Of a stretch of DNA of 64,000 bases, positions 16,807 to 26,582 are shown piece by piece. A program made the translations under genes and the position numbers. Source of the stretch: Lachnospira multipara ATCC 19207 (lineage in GTDB: Bacteria; Bacillota; Clostridia; Lachnospirales; Lachnospiraceae). Within the stretch, counting starts at the first letter, position 1; the number at the start of each line of letters is the position of its first letter. The stretch lies in assembly GCF_000424105.1 (NCBI RefSeq), contig NZ_AUJG01000009.1:1-64000 (forward strand). The letters run 5' to 3'. The notes below the pieces were generated by a model. That model did no database searches. It saw only the letters and a list, made by a program, of their open reading frames with translations, and was not told the origin of the DNA.

Positions 16807-17736
16807 TTAGTTCTTAATTGCCATCATAAGCTCCACAGGAATTGACTTTCTGCTGTGATAACAATTGTTATATTTAAAGATTAGTGGGATGGTGTTAAAA
16901 ATTTTCTTATCCCTTAAAATTTCAATTCGTAAATCAGTAGCCTTTATATTTTTCTTTAAAAGGTCGATTTTTTTCAAATCTTTATCACTGGCCTCAACAT
17001 AAGTTAAAGTCTGTGCATGGCTTTTCTTTAAATCCTCAAGGAACTTAATTCTCTTCTTTAAGTCACGCATCTTATGCATGGTGACGTTGTTAGAATGAAG
17101 TCGTCTATGAAGAGTTATGCCATGATAGAAGTAGAGGCCGCCGCGAACGAGAGCCATTTTCCAAAAGAACTCATCATGAGCCCAGCCCTTATACCAGAAG
17201 TCCTTGATATCCTCGTAAAAGCTTCTTCTAACAAGCATGCAGCAACCTTCACAGCCAATAAAGATGTTAGTAGAATTAAAGTCTAGCTTTACTAGTTCCT
17301 TATTGTTTGTAAAAGTCTTAGTTGCTTCTTTTGATGGTCTAGGGGCATCTGCTGAAGATACAAAGCTATCAAACTCAGAGCAGAGAAGGTCGATATTAGT
17401 GTTTGCCTCCATAAGGCTAGTCATGTTCTCCACCTTATCTTCCACCCATAAATCATCCTGATCACAAAAGAAAATGTAGTCGCCAGTTGTAAGGCTTACA
17501 GCTTTTAGAAAGTTTGAGGCATAGCCAAGATTTTCTTCATTTTTAACTAGCTTAATTAAATTTTCTAACTTCTTTTCCTTTATGTAATTAGTCACGATTT
17601 CAAAAGTCTTATCCTTTGAACCATCATCGCAAATAATGATTTCGTCTACCTTTTTAGTCTGATTGATTACTGATTCTAACTGTTCAATTATAAAGTCGGC
17701 TCCGTTATAGGAAGCCATTGCTACTGAAATTTTCAT
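16807..17736 (-). CDS. Family 2 glycosyltransferase (rhamnosyl-type)
   Basis: 309 aa GT-A fold. MASYNGADFIIEQLESV is the N-terminal nucleotide site, ICDDGSKDKT the first Asp motif, and FFCDQDDLW the DxD-like metal site characteristic of rhamnosyl/alpha-mannosyl GT2 proteins. WAHDEFFW near residue 190 supplies the likely catalytic acidic residues. Four bases separate it from the upstream GT2 gene, so they are translated from one message. The sugar is not predictable. Confidence 0.85.
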   Translation of the reverse strand: MKISVAMASYNGADFIIEQLESVINQTKKVDEIIICDDGSKDKTFEIVTNYIKEKKLENLIKLVKNEENLGYASNFLKAVSLTTGDYIFFCDQDDLWVEDKVENMTSLMEANTNIDLLCSEFDSFVSSADAPRPSKEATKTFTNNKELVKLDFNSTNIFIGCEGCCMLVRRSFYEDIKDFWYKGWAHDEFFWKMALVRGGLYFYHGITLHRRLHSNNVTMHKMRDLKKRIKFLEDLKKSHAQTLTYVEASDKDLKKIDLLKKNIKATDLRIEILRDKKIFNTIPLIFKYNNCYHSRKSIPVELMMAIKN

Positions 17737-17740
17737 TTTA

Positions 17741-18724
17741 CTAACCTCTCATAAGTCTAGCTAAAACTAAACTTATTAATCCTGCATTATAAGGGTTAAT
17801 GAAGTTAATGTAAGTCTTTAACTTGCCCTGATAATATGGATTTTTCATGTATTCTGGAAACCAATTCTCAAGATTATAAAAACTATCTCTAATTAGTTTC
17901 TTCTTTAATTTCTTATCTGTAACTCGTCCGATTCTGCTTATGTTGCTGCATAGCAAAATCTTAGAGATAAAGTATTCAAGTTCCTTTTTGTATTCTTCAT
18001 AGAAACCCTTATCTTTATAAAAATCAATAATGTCCTTTAAAACTAGAATTATGTCCCCAGTCTTTTGCTGCGCCTTTAAGGACTTAGAGTTCATGGTAGA
18101 ACCCACTCTTAAAAAGTAGTGAACAAAAGGGTCTGAGACGTAGTTACTAGTCTTAATAAAAGGAATGGTCTTTATAAAAAATGCAGTGTCCTCGTAAATT
18201 AAGCCTTCTGGGAATTTAATGTTATTCTCCTTAAGGATTGAAGCCTTGTAGAGCTTATTCCAAGGGGAAACCTGAGGATTTATAAACATATCTTTATTGT
18301 CCTTATGGGCTCTAACTTCACCTCTAGTTTTAAGCTCCTTATAGTCCCCATTCTTATCTTCTATAAAGTGAAAATAACATTCCACATAATCTGCATCATT
18401 CTTTATTGCTGACTCATACATGGTCTTAAACATATCCTCTTCCACGAAATCGTCAGAGTCTGCAAAAGCAATGTAATCTCCTGTGGCAAGAGTTATACCT
18501 AGGTTTCTTGCAGTGGCTTGACCGCCGTTTTTCTTAGATATAACTTTTACCTTGTCAGGATAGGCCCTCTTATATTCCTCTAGAATTTCTAGGGAATCAT
18601 CTGTTGAGCCATCATTTATGAAAATGATTTCTATGTCCGTAAGGCTTTGACCTACAAGATGATCGGCACATCGCCTTAGATATTTTGATGTGTTATAAAC
18701 TGGAACTATGATACTAACCTGCAT
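17741..18724 (-). CDS. Family 2 glycosyltransferase
   Basis: 327 aa GT-A enzyme. VSIIVPVYNTSKYLRRC opens the nucleotide fold, INDGSTDDS and FADSDD are the two Asp motifs, and a second half with ISPWNKLYK-like segment (VSPWNKLYKA) and YEDTAFF resembles EpsH/EpsJ-like beta-glycosyltransferases. GAGGT precedes ATG 18724. It is the first glycosyltransferase after the chain-length kinase in transcription order. Confidence 0.85.
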   Translation of the reverse strand: MQVSIIVPVYNTSKYLRRCADHLVGQSLTDIEIIFINDGSTDDSLEILEEYKRAYPDKVKVISKKNGGQATARNLGITLATGDYIAFADSDDFVEEDMFKTMYESAIKNDADYVECYFHFIEDKNGDYKELKTRGEVRAHKDNKDMFINPQVSPWNKLYKASILKENNIKFPEGLIYEDTAFFIKTIPFIKTSNYVSDPFVHYFLRVGSTMNSKSLKAQQKTGDIILVLKDIIDFYKDKGFYEEYKKELEYFISKILLCSNISRIGRVTDKKLKKKLIRDSFYNLENWFPEYMKNPYYQGKLKTYINFINPYNAGLISLVLARLMRG

Positions 18725-18749
18725 GTCTTACCTCACTTTTGAATTTAAT

Positions 18750-20177
18750 TTACTTGTTTGCGCTATATTTTAAACCGTAGCCGTATTCCTTACCGTACTT
18801 CTTTGTGTTGTACTTGTATTCTCTAGAGTTTACGGCGATGCCATTATAGATAAATCCGCAAATGTCAGCTCCAAGTGGCTCGATAGTTCTAATTACATTT
18901 TCTTCCTTATCAAACTTAGTGTGGTTCTCGCGAACAACTAAGACGAAGCTTGTAACGCTATCAGCAAGGGCAAGAGCATCTGCTACTTCGCCAATAGGTG
19001 GGAAGTCAATAAAGATAACATCGTAAGTTTCTTTTAAGCTCTCAAGTAAGTTTTTACATTTTTCACTAGATAATAATTCCATAGGGTTTGGAGGAATCTC
19101 ACCAGCAAATAAAATGTCTAAGTTGTTATTATAGTTAAATAGGTCATAGTCCTTATTAATACCTGCAAGGTACTGGCTTAAGCCCTGACGAGAAGTAGTC
19201 TTTAAAACTCTTGAGATACCGCTCTTTCTTAAGTCACCATCAATAAGTAAAACCTTCTTACCAAGGAAAGAATAGCTAATGGCAAGGTTCATAGAGTTAA
19301 GGGACTTACCCTCACCTGAATCTGCACTAGTAATGCCATAAATTGGGCACTTCTGATCCTTAGCTGTATATAAAAGTTTAGTTCTAATTGAGTTGTAGGC
19401 CTCAGTAATTGTGAAAGTGCTATCCTCATTTAAAACCTTAGGGTTGTAAGAAGTATTCTTAATAACCCCCTTAGCCTCTTCAGTTTCGATTTCAGGTACA
19501 TCACCAAGGATTGGAATTGTAAACATATCCTCGATTTCGTACTTCTTTCTAATTGTTGTGTTTAGTAAGCCCTTTAAGATAAAGAAGATAAAGGCAAGGA
19601 TTGCACCAAAGAAGAATCCAAGGATGGCTGTAAATGGCACATTTGTCTGCTGATATGGGCTTGTTGGAAGCTCTGCAGAATCAAGTACCTGCACGCCACC
19701 GGCCTTAACTAAAGTTACAATCATATCTGGTGCTAATTCGCCAATTGCGTTGGCGATTTTCTGTGCATTAAGTGGGTTTGAGTCTACAACGTAAACATAG
19801 AATACGGCTGTATCTTCAACGGCACTTGTAGAGATAATATTTTTAAAAGTAGATGTTGAGTAATTAAGTCCTGTCTCCTCCTTTAAGGCTTCAAGGAATG
19901 TGTTACTCTTTAAAATCTGTGTATAGCTAGAAATGAGGTTCTTTGCCTGATTTACTTCGCTATAAGTAATATTTACAGAAGTATCTGAAGCGTAGTCTGG
20001 ATCTGAGTATGCGTAAAATGAAATCTTAGCCTGATATACAGAACTACGAGTTGCATAAGCATATCCTCCAAATAAAAGTGCAGCAACTAGGCCACAAAAT
20101 ACCATGTAAGTGAGATTCTTCTTAATAATCCAAAGAATCTTTTCTAAATGAAAGTTAGCTACAATAATCTTAAACAT
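18750..20177 (-). CDS. Fused chain-length determinant and BY-type tyrosine kinase
   Basis: 475 aa combining a Wzz domain (helix about residues 25-45, extracytoplasmic part, second helix about 178-198 after LPTSPYQQTNVP) with a bacterial tyrosine kinase. Walker A is SADSGEGKS (about residue 283), Walker A' is LLIDGDLRKSG and Walker B is VIFIDFPP. The C-terminus carries a tyrosine cluster (YKYNTKKYGKEYGYGLKY) for autophosphorylation. In many Firmicutes the two parts are separate genes (CpsC/CpsD, EpsA/EpsB); here they are one protein. It controls polymer length and export. Confidence 0.88.
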   Translation of the reverse strand: MFKIIVANFHLEKILWIIKKNLTYMVFCGLVAALLFGGYAYATRSSVYQAKISFYAYSDPDYASDTSVNITYSEVNQAKNLISSYTQILKSNTFLEALKEETGLNYSTSTFKNIISTSAVEDTAVFYVYVVDSNPLNAQKIANAIGELAPDMIVTLVKAGGVQVLDSAELPTSPYQQTNVPFTAILGFFFGAILAFIFFILKGLLNTTIRKKYEIEDMFTIPILGDVPEIETEEAKGVIKNTSYNPKVLNEDSTFTITEAYNSIRTKLLYTAKDQKCPIYGITSADSGEGKSLNSMNLAISYSFLGKKVLLIDGDLRKSGISRVLKTTSRQGLSQYLAGINKDYDLFNYNNNLDILFAGEIPPNPMELLSSEKCKNLLESLKETYDVIFIDFPPIGEVADALALADSVTSFVLVVRENHTKFDKEENVIRTIEPLGADICGFIYNGIAVNSREYKYNTKKYGKEYGYGLKYSANK

Positions 20178-20207
20178 AAATCTTTCCTTTCTTAATAGTT
20201 TCCTTTC

Positions 20208-20699
20208 CTATAGACTTTCTTCTAATCTAGCTAGGTAATCTTCTAATCTTGCAATTACTTTATCTTTACTTGAAACGTATTTGTCAAACTTGTGTGTCTT
20301 TGCTTTATTTATGAGTGAGACAAGGTCGTCCCCCTCTTCATAGATGAAGCAGAAATTCTTTTTTGAAAATGCTTTCGCAATCTCTATCTGGTGATCATCC
20401 ACATGTTCTTTAAACTTCGCTAGTCTTGGGGCTACAATTATAGGCTTGTCCTTATTAATGGCCTTTAAAATTGTTCCCACCCCGCTGTGACTAATTATCA
20501 AGGAAGCCTCCTCCATCTTTTTAGTAAATTCTTCATTTGAAAGAAAGTCTAAATACTGGTAATTTCTTGGCTTATAATCGCTGTTTCCAACTTGAGCAAA
20601 TATTTCCTCTTTTATAAGGCCCTCTTCTTTTAAGTCATCTACAAGTTTTAATAGTCTGTTAAATTGGAACTTCTGAGTTCCTAGTGAAATAAATATCAT
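20208..20699 (-). CDS. Alg13/PssE-like glycosyltransferase subunit
   Basis: 163 aa matching the C-terminal half of GT28 enzymes. MIFISLGTQKFQFNRLL is the N-terminal strand, and IISHSGVGTILKAINKDKPIIVAPR is the UDP-sugar binding motif (split here at the G-x-G). Such proteins work as a heterodimer with the Alg14-like partner encoded just upstream in transcription order (20709-21164). Together they add the second sugar to the lipid-linked primer, usually Glc or Gal. Confidence 0.83.
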   Translation of the reverse strand: MIFISLGTQKFQFNRLLKLVDDLKEEGLIKEEIFAQVGNSDYKPRNYQYLDFLSNEEFTKKMEEASLIISHSGVGTILKAINKDKPIIVAPRLAKFKEHVDDHQIEIAKAFSKKNFCFIYEEGDDLVSLINKAKTHKFDKYVSSKDKVIARLEDYLARLEESL

Positions 20700-20708
20700 A
20701 AAAGTCTC

Positions 20709-21164
20709 CTAAAAGATTCCACCAATATATTCAGCCTCTGGGAAAAATTCTTTGCATTCCTCCCACTGCACACAGAATAAATCAGCTTTCTTTTTCATTA
20801 ACTTTCCTGTAAGAGAGGCAGAATCAACTCTTGCAAAGGATTCAATATAGATTACCTTTGCTCCAAGTCTTTTTGCCACCACACAAAAAGGATAGGTCAT
20901 TAGGGCACCTGTTGAAATTACAACATCGGGTCTTTCCTTTTTTAGGATTTTCCTTGCCTTTAAAAATAGTTTTATAAAGGCAGGGATAAAATCCTTTTGT
21001 TTTCTATTTATCTGTGGCACTTTTATGCATTTGTCTCCCCAAAGGGTCTTCTCCTGGCCACCTTCTTCAGTTACTAAAAAAGAGTCATACTTTTTTGCAA
21101 TTGGATACAGACAAGATATTTCTTCTAAATGTCCTCCCGAAGAGGCTAAAAAAGCAATCTTCAT
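20709..21164 (-). CDS. Alg14/PssD-like glycosyltransferase subunit
   Basis: 151 aa, the membrane-anchoring partner of the Alg13-like protein. MKIAFLASSGGHLEEI is the typical Gly-rich opening, and PDVVISTGALMTYPFCVVAKRLG follows the family pattern. ATG 21164 is chosen because AGGAGA lies immediately upstream and the longer form from 21188 would run into the end of the priming transferase gene. Spacing to the Alg13-like gene is 9 bp. Confidence 0.83.
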   Translation of the reverse strand: MKIAFLASSGGHLEEISCLYPIAKKYDSFLVTEEGGQEKTLWGDKCIKVPQINRKQKDFIPAFIKLFLKARKILKKERPDVVISTGALMTYPFCVVAKRLGAKVIYIESFARVDSASLTGKLMKKKADLFCVQWEECKEFFPEAEYIGGIF

Positions 21165-21174
21165 AATGTCTCCT

Positions 21175-22611
21175 TTAATATGCGTCATTTCTACCTATTA
21201 CTGCCACAAAGGTCTTTAGTAAGATCTTTAGGTCAAGAGATGGTGTCCAATTGTCAATGTATTCCACATCTAAGTTAACTACTTCTTCAAAGTCTGTGAT
21301 TTTACTACGGCCATTTACTTGCCAGTTTCCCGTAATACCTGGCCAAATAACAAGTCGCTTCCAGTGTCTTTGAGTGTAGTTGCTCACTTCATCCACTGTG
21401 GGAGGCCTAGTACCCACCAAACTCATATCACCCTTTAAAACATTAAATAACTGTGGTAGCTCATCAATACTTGTCTTTCTTATAAAACGTCCAACCTTTG
21501 TGATTCGTGGATCATCACTCATTTTAAACATAAGGTTGTTTTTCATTTGATTATTTTTTAACAAATCTTTCTTCTTTGCTTCGGCATCGTTACACATGCT
21601 TCGAAGTTTATACATATCAAAGATTCGTCCATTTTTACCAACTCTTCTTTGCTTAAAGAAAACTGGTCCCTTTGAATCAAGTTTTATTGCAATAGCTGCA
21701 ACTAAAACAATTGGGGAAGTTACAACGATAAGAATCGAACTAACTATAATATCAAATAATCTTTTTAAGAATTTTGTAGACATACTAAGAGGTACTGCGT
21801 GATATGTCATAACAGGATACTTTCCGATACTACTTACGTAGCGCTGAATACTGTTAGATTTATATACATTAAGGATAAGTCTTGTAGTAACTCCCATTAC
21901 ATTACATATATCCATAATGTTCTGAATTGTAGCAATATCTTTCTCGTGCTTACTCATTATAAAAATTTGGTCAATATTGTTATTCTGAATGATTTCAACT
22001 AAATCATCTATGTTTCCAAGATAGTTGGCATCTTTTCCCTGCTCCCTGTCAAAGGAAAGAAAGCCTACGATTTCAGCATTGAAATTACTTCTATGCATAC
22101 AATGGATGAAATCCTTATAATCTCTCTTGTTTCCAATCATGATAGAACGTTGTGATAGCAAATGAGTCTTTGTAACTAAGTATCTATTAAACATTGCATT
22201 AATTAAGAGCAATATAAAATAAATAATGACAAAGTAGAATAGCTGGAATGCATTATCATAAATTCTTCTATCATGTGTAAGGTAAGGTAGCAATACATTT
22301 ACAGCTAAACTTAAAAGATAGGATCTTGTAACAAATAATACAAATCTATCTCTGTAAAAGAAGGTTGTAACATTATATGCCCTTGTGTCCTTGTTAGTCA
22401 TTATATAAATAATGACGATACCTAAACAAACTGCCCATAGATCTGAAAATAGACTTGCTTCATCTAGGTAATAATGGTTAATTATTGCAGCAATATAGTA
22501 GGAAAAAATTCCTAGCAATATGTCTGTCAACATGTAAACAAAGTTGGTGTTAGCTCCACCATTTCGTCGGTACATGCTTTTACCGACTATTTTCCCTAAT
22601 TTAGCACCCAT
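21175..22611 (-). CDS. Undecaprenyl-phosphate sugar phosphotransferase (priming enzyme)
   Basis: 478 aa with four to five N-terminal helices, a nucleotide-binding-like middle domain (HLLSQRSIMIGNKRDYKDF region) and a C-terminal bacterial sugar transferase domain. The latter has helix TSPIVLVAAIAIK, FFKQRRVGKNG, FDMYKLRSM, TSIDELPQLFNVLKGDMSLVG and RPP. It transfers a sugar-1-phosphate to undecaprenyl phosphate to begin repeat-unit synthesis. ATG 22611, with GGGAGA just upstream, is preferred over GTG 22629. A 117-bp gap separates it from the GH5 gene, so a separate promoter is possible. Confidence 0.88.
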   Translation of the reverse strand: MGAKLGKIVGKSMYRRNGGANTNFVYMLTDILLGIFSYYIAAIINHYYLDEASLFSDLWAVCLGIVIIYIMTNKDTRAYNVTTFFYRDRFVLFVTRSYLLSLAVNVLLPYLTHDRRIYDNAFQLFYFVIIYFILLLINAMFNRYLVTKTHLLSQRSIMIGNKRDYKDFIHCMHRSNFNAEIVGFLSFDREQGKDANYLGNIDDLVEIIQNNNIDQIFIMSKHEKDIATIQNIMDICNVMGVTTRLILNVYKSNSIQRYVSSIGKYPVMTYHAVPLSMSTKFLKRLFDIIVSSILIVVTSPIVLVAAIAIKLDSKGPVFFKQRRVGKNGRIFDMYKLRSMCNDAEAKKKDLLKNNQMKNNLMFKMSDDPRITKVGRFIRKTSIDELPQLFNVLKGDMSLVGTRPPTVDEVSNYTQRHWKRLVIWPGITGNWQVNGRSKITDFEEVVNLDVEYIDNWTPSLDLKILLKTFVAVIGRNDAY

Positions 22612-22728
22612 AGAGTCTCCCGTCCTCACTATTTAAAAATAAATTGATTTTAGAAAAAATCAGATATGATTTTAACACTATATTGCAATTCTTTTCAATA
22701 GTTTCCAATGAGGTTTTAAATATAAATT

Positions 22729-25458
22729 TTAGTATTTTATTGACATTATACTGTCACTGCTTTCTGTATCTATAAAAGATATAGTAAGGCTTAATTTTCC
22801 CGCATTAAATGCATTGGAATATTCTTCTTTAGTTATGGCCTGATAGCTATCATTTATACCTACTCTTATGTACTTTGCTCCCTCTGGTACTTCAAAGGTG
22901 TTGTTCTTGTAACCGTAGTCACTATTGTTTGTTTCTATGACATTCATATTTTCATCGTAAAAATGTACATAGTGTATCTTTGTTGTTGCATATCCATCAG
23001 TGGAATTAAGATTTAAACTGATATAGTTAACATTTTCAGAAATCTCAATTCCTGTAGCTTGATTTCCTGTAACAATGGTGCCCCAGTACTTATCTTCCAC
23101 TAGTTCACCCGTAGTTTGATTTAGTCGCATCCAGAGGAAATTCTCCATGCTATCCAAGCAGTAGCTATTAGTTGCCATGTAAACGCTAGGATTTATTAGG
23201 GCTTCAATAATGTCTGTCCTTGAACTTTCTAAATCTTTTCTATTAATTATTGCATAGTCATTCATGGAACCATTGTCCCAGTAAATGCACTTAATACCGT
23301 GATTGGCGGCATTGGCTACATAGTTTGAAGCATGAATATCTCTATATTTTACAGGCTTAAAGCTTTTATTAGAGCTTCCAAACTCTCCAATAATTATTGG
23401 AAGCTCATATTTTTTAGAGTATTCTTCTAAGTTAGCAAAGAAGCTATCAATCTCATCTGTGTAAACCGTTGAGTAATCATGAACCGTAAGGATTAATCTA
23501 TCCTCTGCACTATCCTCTGGCACAACAAAGCTTTCAAGGTAATTAGTTTCCGCTCCATCAAGAAGGGTTGGAATCATAAGAAGTCTGTCGGTGTTATTGC
23601 CTCCAGTCTCTCTTACTGTGTCTACAAAAATCTGATTTAGTTTATTAACCTGTTGTGCAGCCTTGGTGCTATAATTCCAGCTTTGCTCTAAATTGTCCAC
23701 TTCGTTGTAGCTCTCAAAAATCAAGTGCTCATCGTAATCTTTAAAGTAGTTTGCAATTTCACTCCAAAGCATGGCAGCGTTTGCGTATACATTTTCCATC
23801 TCCTCATCACTGACGCCGGCATAGATAAGCTCCTGCTCGTGGTGAGTATCAAGAATCACATAAAGACCATCCTCAAGGGCATAGTCCACAACTGTTTGCA
23901 CGCGGTCAAGCCACTCTTCATAAACTTTCAGGTTTCCATTAGAATCCACATAGGTGTTGTTATACCAGGTCACGGGAATTCTTATGGTGTTAAAGCCGGA
24001 CTCCTTCACGTAGTCAATTAGGTCCTTTGAAACTGTAGGGTTTCCCCAAGAAGTTTCCTGCTCTAGATTAGCGCTTTCGCCTCTATCTCCGTAGTGTGAA
24101 TCAAGGGAATTACCAAGATTCCAGCCTACATTCATTGAGGCAACAAAGTCTGTTGCAGATAAATCCGACATGTTAGTGTTGTGCTCATATTTTGTAAAGA
24201 GGCTTAAGTCTATGGTCACATTTTCCTTAAAGAGTTTTTCAAAAAATGTGTAACCCTCCGTGTCGTTTGCACTAACACTTACAGCAATATAGTTTGTAGA
24301 CTCGCTAGGAGTAAAAAACTCACCGTTCTCAAAGGAGTTGCTTTGTAAATAGTTGCCTTCGCTGTCAAACTCGCTAATTTGCATTGTAAGATAGTGGTTT
24401 GAAAGGCTGATGAGGTATTTGCTGTTGCTGGCCTCTAGATTTAGGTAGTATTTAACTCTTAAAGAGCTTGATTCTACCGCGATACCTTCTTTATAAAAAC
24501 GACCGGATTCGTAATTGTCAAAGTCTGTGAAGTCAAAATCTGATAGAGATACATTTTCAAGGGTCTCATATCTAAAGCTATCACTAAAATCAATGACTAG
24601 GCCGTCCTTTAGTAAGTCAAGACAGTCACTGCCCCAATCGCTGGATCTTAAAATTATGCCAATATAGGCGCATTCTGGGTTCTTTGCCTTGTAACTACTA
24701 AGGTTTTTATAGTTTCCTGCGTAATCAAGCCATTTGCCGTTTTCGTCGTATTCGCTGATTTCTATGTTAACCCTGTAGTCGTTAACATTTACGCAATAGG
24801 TCTTGTCTGCATCGATTCTGTAAAAATCTCTAGTGCAATAGCTACCGCTATCAGAAGAATAGGAACCGCCCCAAGATAGGTAATAGCCGACTCTATAGTT
24901 ACTATAATTTGAAAGGGAACCAGAACTTATATATGTGGAAAGTTTGGAATCATCCTCTGAAATGTCATTTAGATTGTTGATTTGTTCTAAATTGATGGAG
25001 GAAGTAAGTTGCTCCTCTAGGCTTTCTTTAGTGTTTGTAACCAGCTCTCCACTTTCGTATTCATAAAGGGAGAAGCTAACTTTATCTGTGTCCTCGTTTA
25101 AGGAAAATATATCGTGATCCCCTAAATCTGTGGACTTGATAAACAAATTATCTTCTGTATATTCATTAATTATTAGGCGCAGGGCACTGTTAATACTGAT
25201 TCGATAAGAACTTGAATCAATACGGTAAAGGGCCTTAATGCATAGGTAATTATTATCTTTATTAAAATGTATCTGATCATCAACGATACCAGAACTAAAA
25301 TCAGATTTAGAAAGGCTTATAGTGGTTTCGCCTCTGTAATCTTTAACCTCTAGTTTGCTATCTTTATTTGTAAATATTAATGTCCTAATAACTATTAATA
25401 ATAAAATGACTGCAATTGATGCAATCCCTATTATTAGAGTTGGTTTTTTTAGTCTCAT
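22729..25458 (-). CDS. Membrane-anchored GH5 endoglucanase-like hydrolase
   Basis: 909 aa. An N-terminal anchor (about residues 8-29) is followed by about 400 residues of repeated beta domains, then a GH5 barrel (about 435-760). The barrel has MNVGWNLGNSLDS, FNTIRIPVTW, the acid/base Glu585 in YNEVD and the nucleophile Glu691 in IGEFGS. The usual NEP is NEV here. A C-terminal beta domain follows. It is the first gene of the polysaccharide cluster and is tethered outside the cell, so it may trim or release the polymer made by the cluster, as BcsZ-type cellulases do. A role in plant-fibre attack is also possible. Confidence 0.85.
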   Translation of the reverse strand: MRLKKPTLIIGIASIAVILLLIVIRTLIFTNKDSKLEVKDYRGETTISLSKSDFSSGIVDDQIHFNKDNNYLCIKALYRIDSSSYRISINSALRLIINEYTEDNLFIKSTDLGDHDIFSLNEDTDKVSFSLYEYESGELVTNTKESLEEQLTSSINLEQINNLNDISEDDSKLSTYISSGSLSNYSNYRVGYYLSWGGSYSSDSGSYCTRDFYRIDADKTYCVNVNDYRVNIEISEYDENGKWLDYAGNYKNLSSYKAKNPECAYIGIILRSSDWGSDCLDLLKDGLVIDFSDSFRYETLENVSLSDFDFTDFDNYESGRFYKEGIAVESSSLRVKYYLNLEASNSKYLISLSNHYLTMQISEFDSEGNYLQSNSFENGEFFTPSESTNYIAVSVSANDTEGYTFFEKLFKENVTIDLSLFTKYEHNTNMSDLSATDFVASMNVGWNLGNSLDSHYGDRGESANLEQETSWGNPTVSKDLIDYVKESGFNTIRIPVTWYNNTYVDSNGNLKVYEEWLDRVQTVVDYALEDGLYVILDTHHEQELIYAGVSDEEMENVYANAAMLWSEIANYFKDYDEHLIFESYNEVDNLEQSWNYSTKAAQQVNKLNQIFVDTVRETGGNNTDRLLMIPTLLDGAETNYLESFVVPEDSAEDRLILTVHDYSTVYTDEIDSFFANLEEYSKKYELPIIIGEFGSSNKSFKPVKYRDIHASNYVANAANHGIKCIYWDNGSMNDYAIINRKDLESSRTDIIEALINPSVYMATNSYCLDSMENFLWMRLNQTTGELVEDKYWGTIVTGNQATGIEISENVNYISLNLNSTDGYATTKIHYVHFYDENMNVIETNNSDYGYKNNTFEVPEGAKYIRVGINDSYQAITKEEYSNAFNAGKLSLTISFIDTESSDSIMSIKY

Positions 25459-25626
25459 TTAACTAGCTCCTCTAAAAGATTTCGCTAATTATTTTACTGT
25501 ATATAGCTATAAAATAAAAGAATTTTTTTAATAAAGAAAATTTATATTTAGCTATGTCATTGATACATTTTCATAAAGATGATAAAATTTTAAATTGCAA
25601 AGACAAAAATAAAGTTGGAGGATTTT

Positions 25627-26505
25627 ATGGGAGAGTATGTTTTAAGTTGCTGTTCTACAGCGGACGTTAATAATGAGTGGTATAAAAATCGCGACATAAA
25701 TAAAATTTACTTTCACTTAAGTGTAGGTGGAGATGAATATGATGACAACATTGGTGTAACTATTACTCAGGAAGATTTGTTTAAGAGAATGTTAAAGGGC
25801 GAGGAAGCTCATTCTTCTCAGGTTAATGTTTCAGAATATACAGAGTATTTCGAAAAATTCTTAAAGGAAGGCAAGGACATTTTACATGTTACTTTAACTT
25901 CTGGTATCTCAGGTACAATTAACTCAGCTAGAATTGCTGCAGATGAATTATCTGAGAGCTATCCTGATAGAAAGATTTACATTGTAGATTCTTTCGGAGC
26001 TTCAGCAGGTTATGGTTTACTTATGGATAAGCTTGCTGACCTTAGAGATGAGGGTAAGACTATTGATGAAGTTAAGGATTTTGCTCTTGCTAATAGACTT
26101 AAGCTTCAGAGCTGGTTCTTCTCAAACGACCTTACTTTCTTTATTAAGGGTGGCAGAATTTCTAAGGCTTCAGGTACTATTGGAAATATGCTTAACATCT
26201 GTCCTTTCATGGAAGTTGCAAAGGATGGTACACTTCAGGTTAGAGAGAAGATCAGAACTAAGAAAAAGGTTATTAAGAGAATGGTTTCTAAGATTGAAGA
26301 GACTGCCGAAAATGGCCTTGATTATTCAGGTAAAATCTGGATTAGTACAAGTGATATGCAGTCAGCTCTTGAAACAAAGGCTGCAATCGAGGAGAAGTTT
26401 ACTAAAGTAAGTGAAATTCAGATTAGCCTAATTGGTGGAACAATCGGCGTTCACACAGGCCCTGGTACAGTTGCTGTATTCTTCTGGGGTTCTGAGAGAG
26501 TTTAG
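25627..26505 (+). CDS. DegV family fatty-acid-binding protein
   Basis: 292 aa. The DegV two-domain fold shows HSSQVNVSEYTEYFEKFL, LHVTLTSGISGTINSARIAADEL and the IYIVDSFGASAGYGLL segments that bind a fatty acid. In Firmicutes such proteins (FakB) hand fatty acids to the FakA kinase, but no FakA gene is in the window. The start is ATG 25627 with GGAGG 6 nt upstream. It stands as a single plus-strand gene closed by a terminator at 26530. Confidence 0.85.
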   Translation: MGEYVLSCCSTADVNNEWYKNRDINKIYFHLSVGGDEYDDNIGVTITQEDLFKRMLKGEEAHSSQVNVSEYTEYFEKFLKEGKDILHVTLTSGISGTINSARIAADELSESYPDRKIYIVDSFGASAGYGLLMDKLADLRDEGKTIDEVKDFALANRLKLQSWFFSNDLTFFIKGGRISKASGTIGNMLNICPFMEVAKDGTLQVREKIRTKKKVIKRMVSKIEETAENGLDYSGKIWISTSDMQSALETKAAIEEKFTKVSEIQISLIGGTIGVHTGPGTVAVFFWGSERV

Positions 26506-26529
26506 AATTTAGAAATTATTAAATTTAAA

Positions 26530-26577
26530 AAGCCTGTAGGGACTTGTAGTTGCAAATCCTTACAGGCTTATTTTTAT
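26530..26577. terminator. Terminator between degV and MATE gene
   Basis: AAGCCTGTA (26530-26538) pairs with TACAGGCTT (26561-26569), followed by ATTTTTATTT. The two flanking genes are convergent. Confidence 0.8.
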
Positions 26578-26582
26578 TTACT

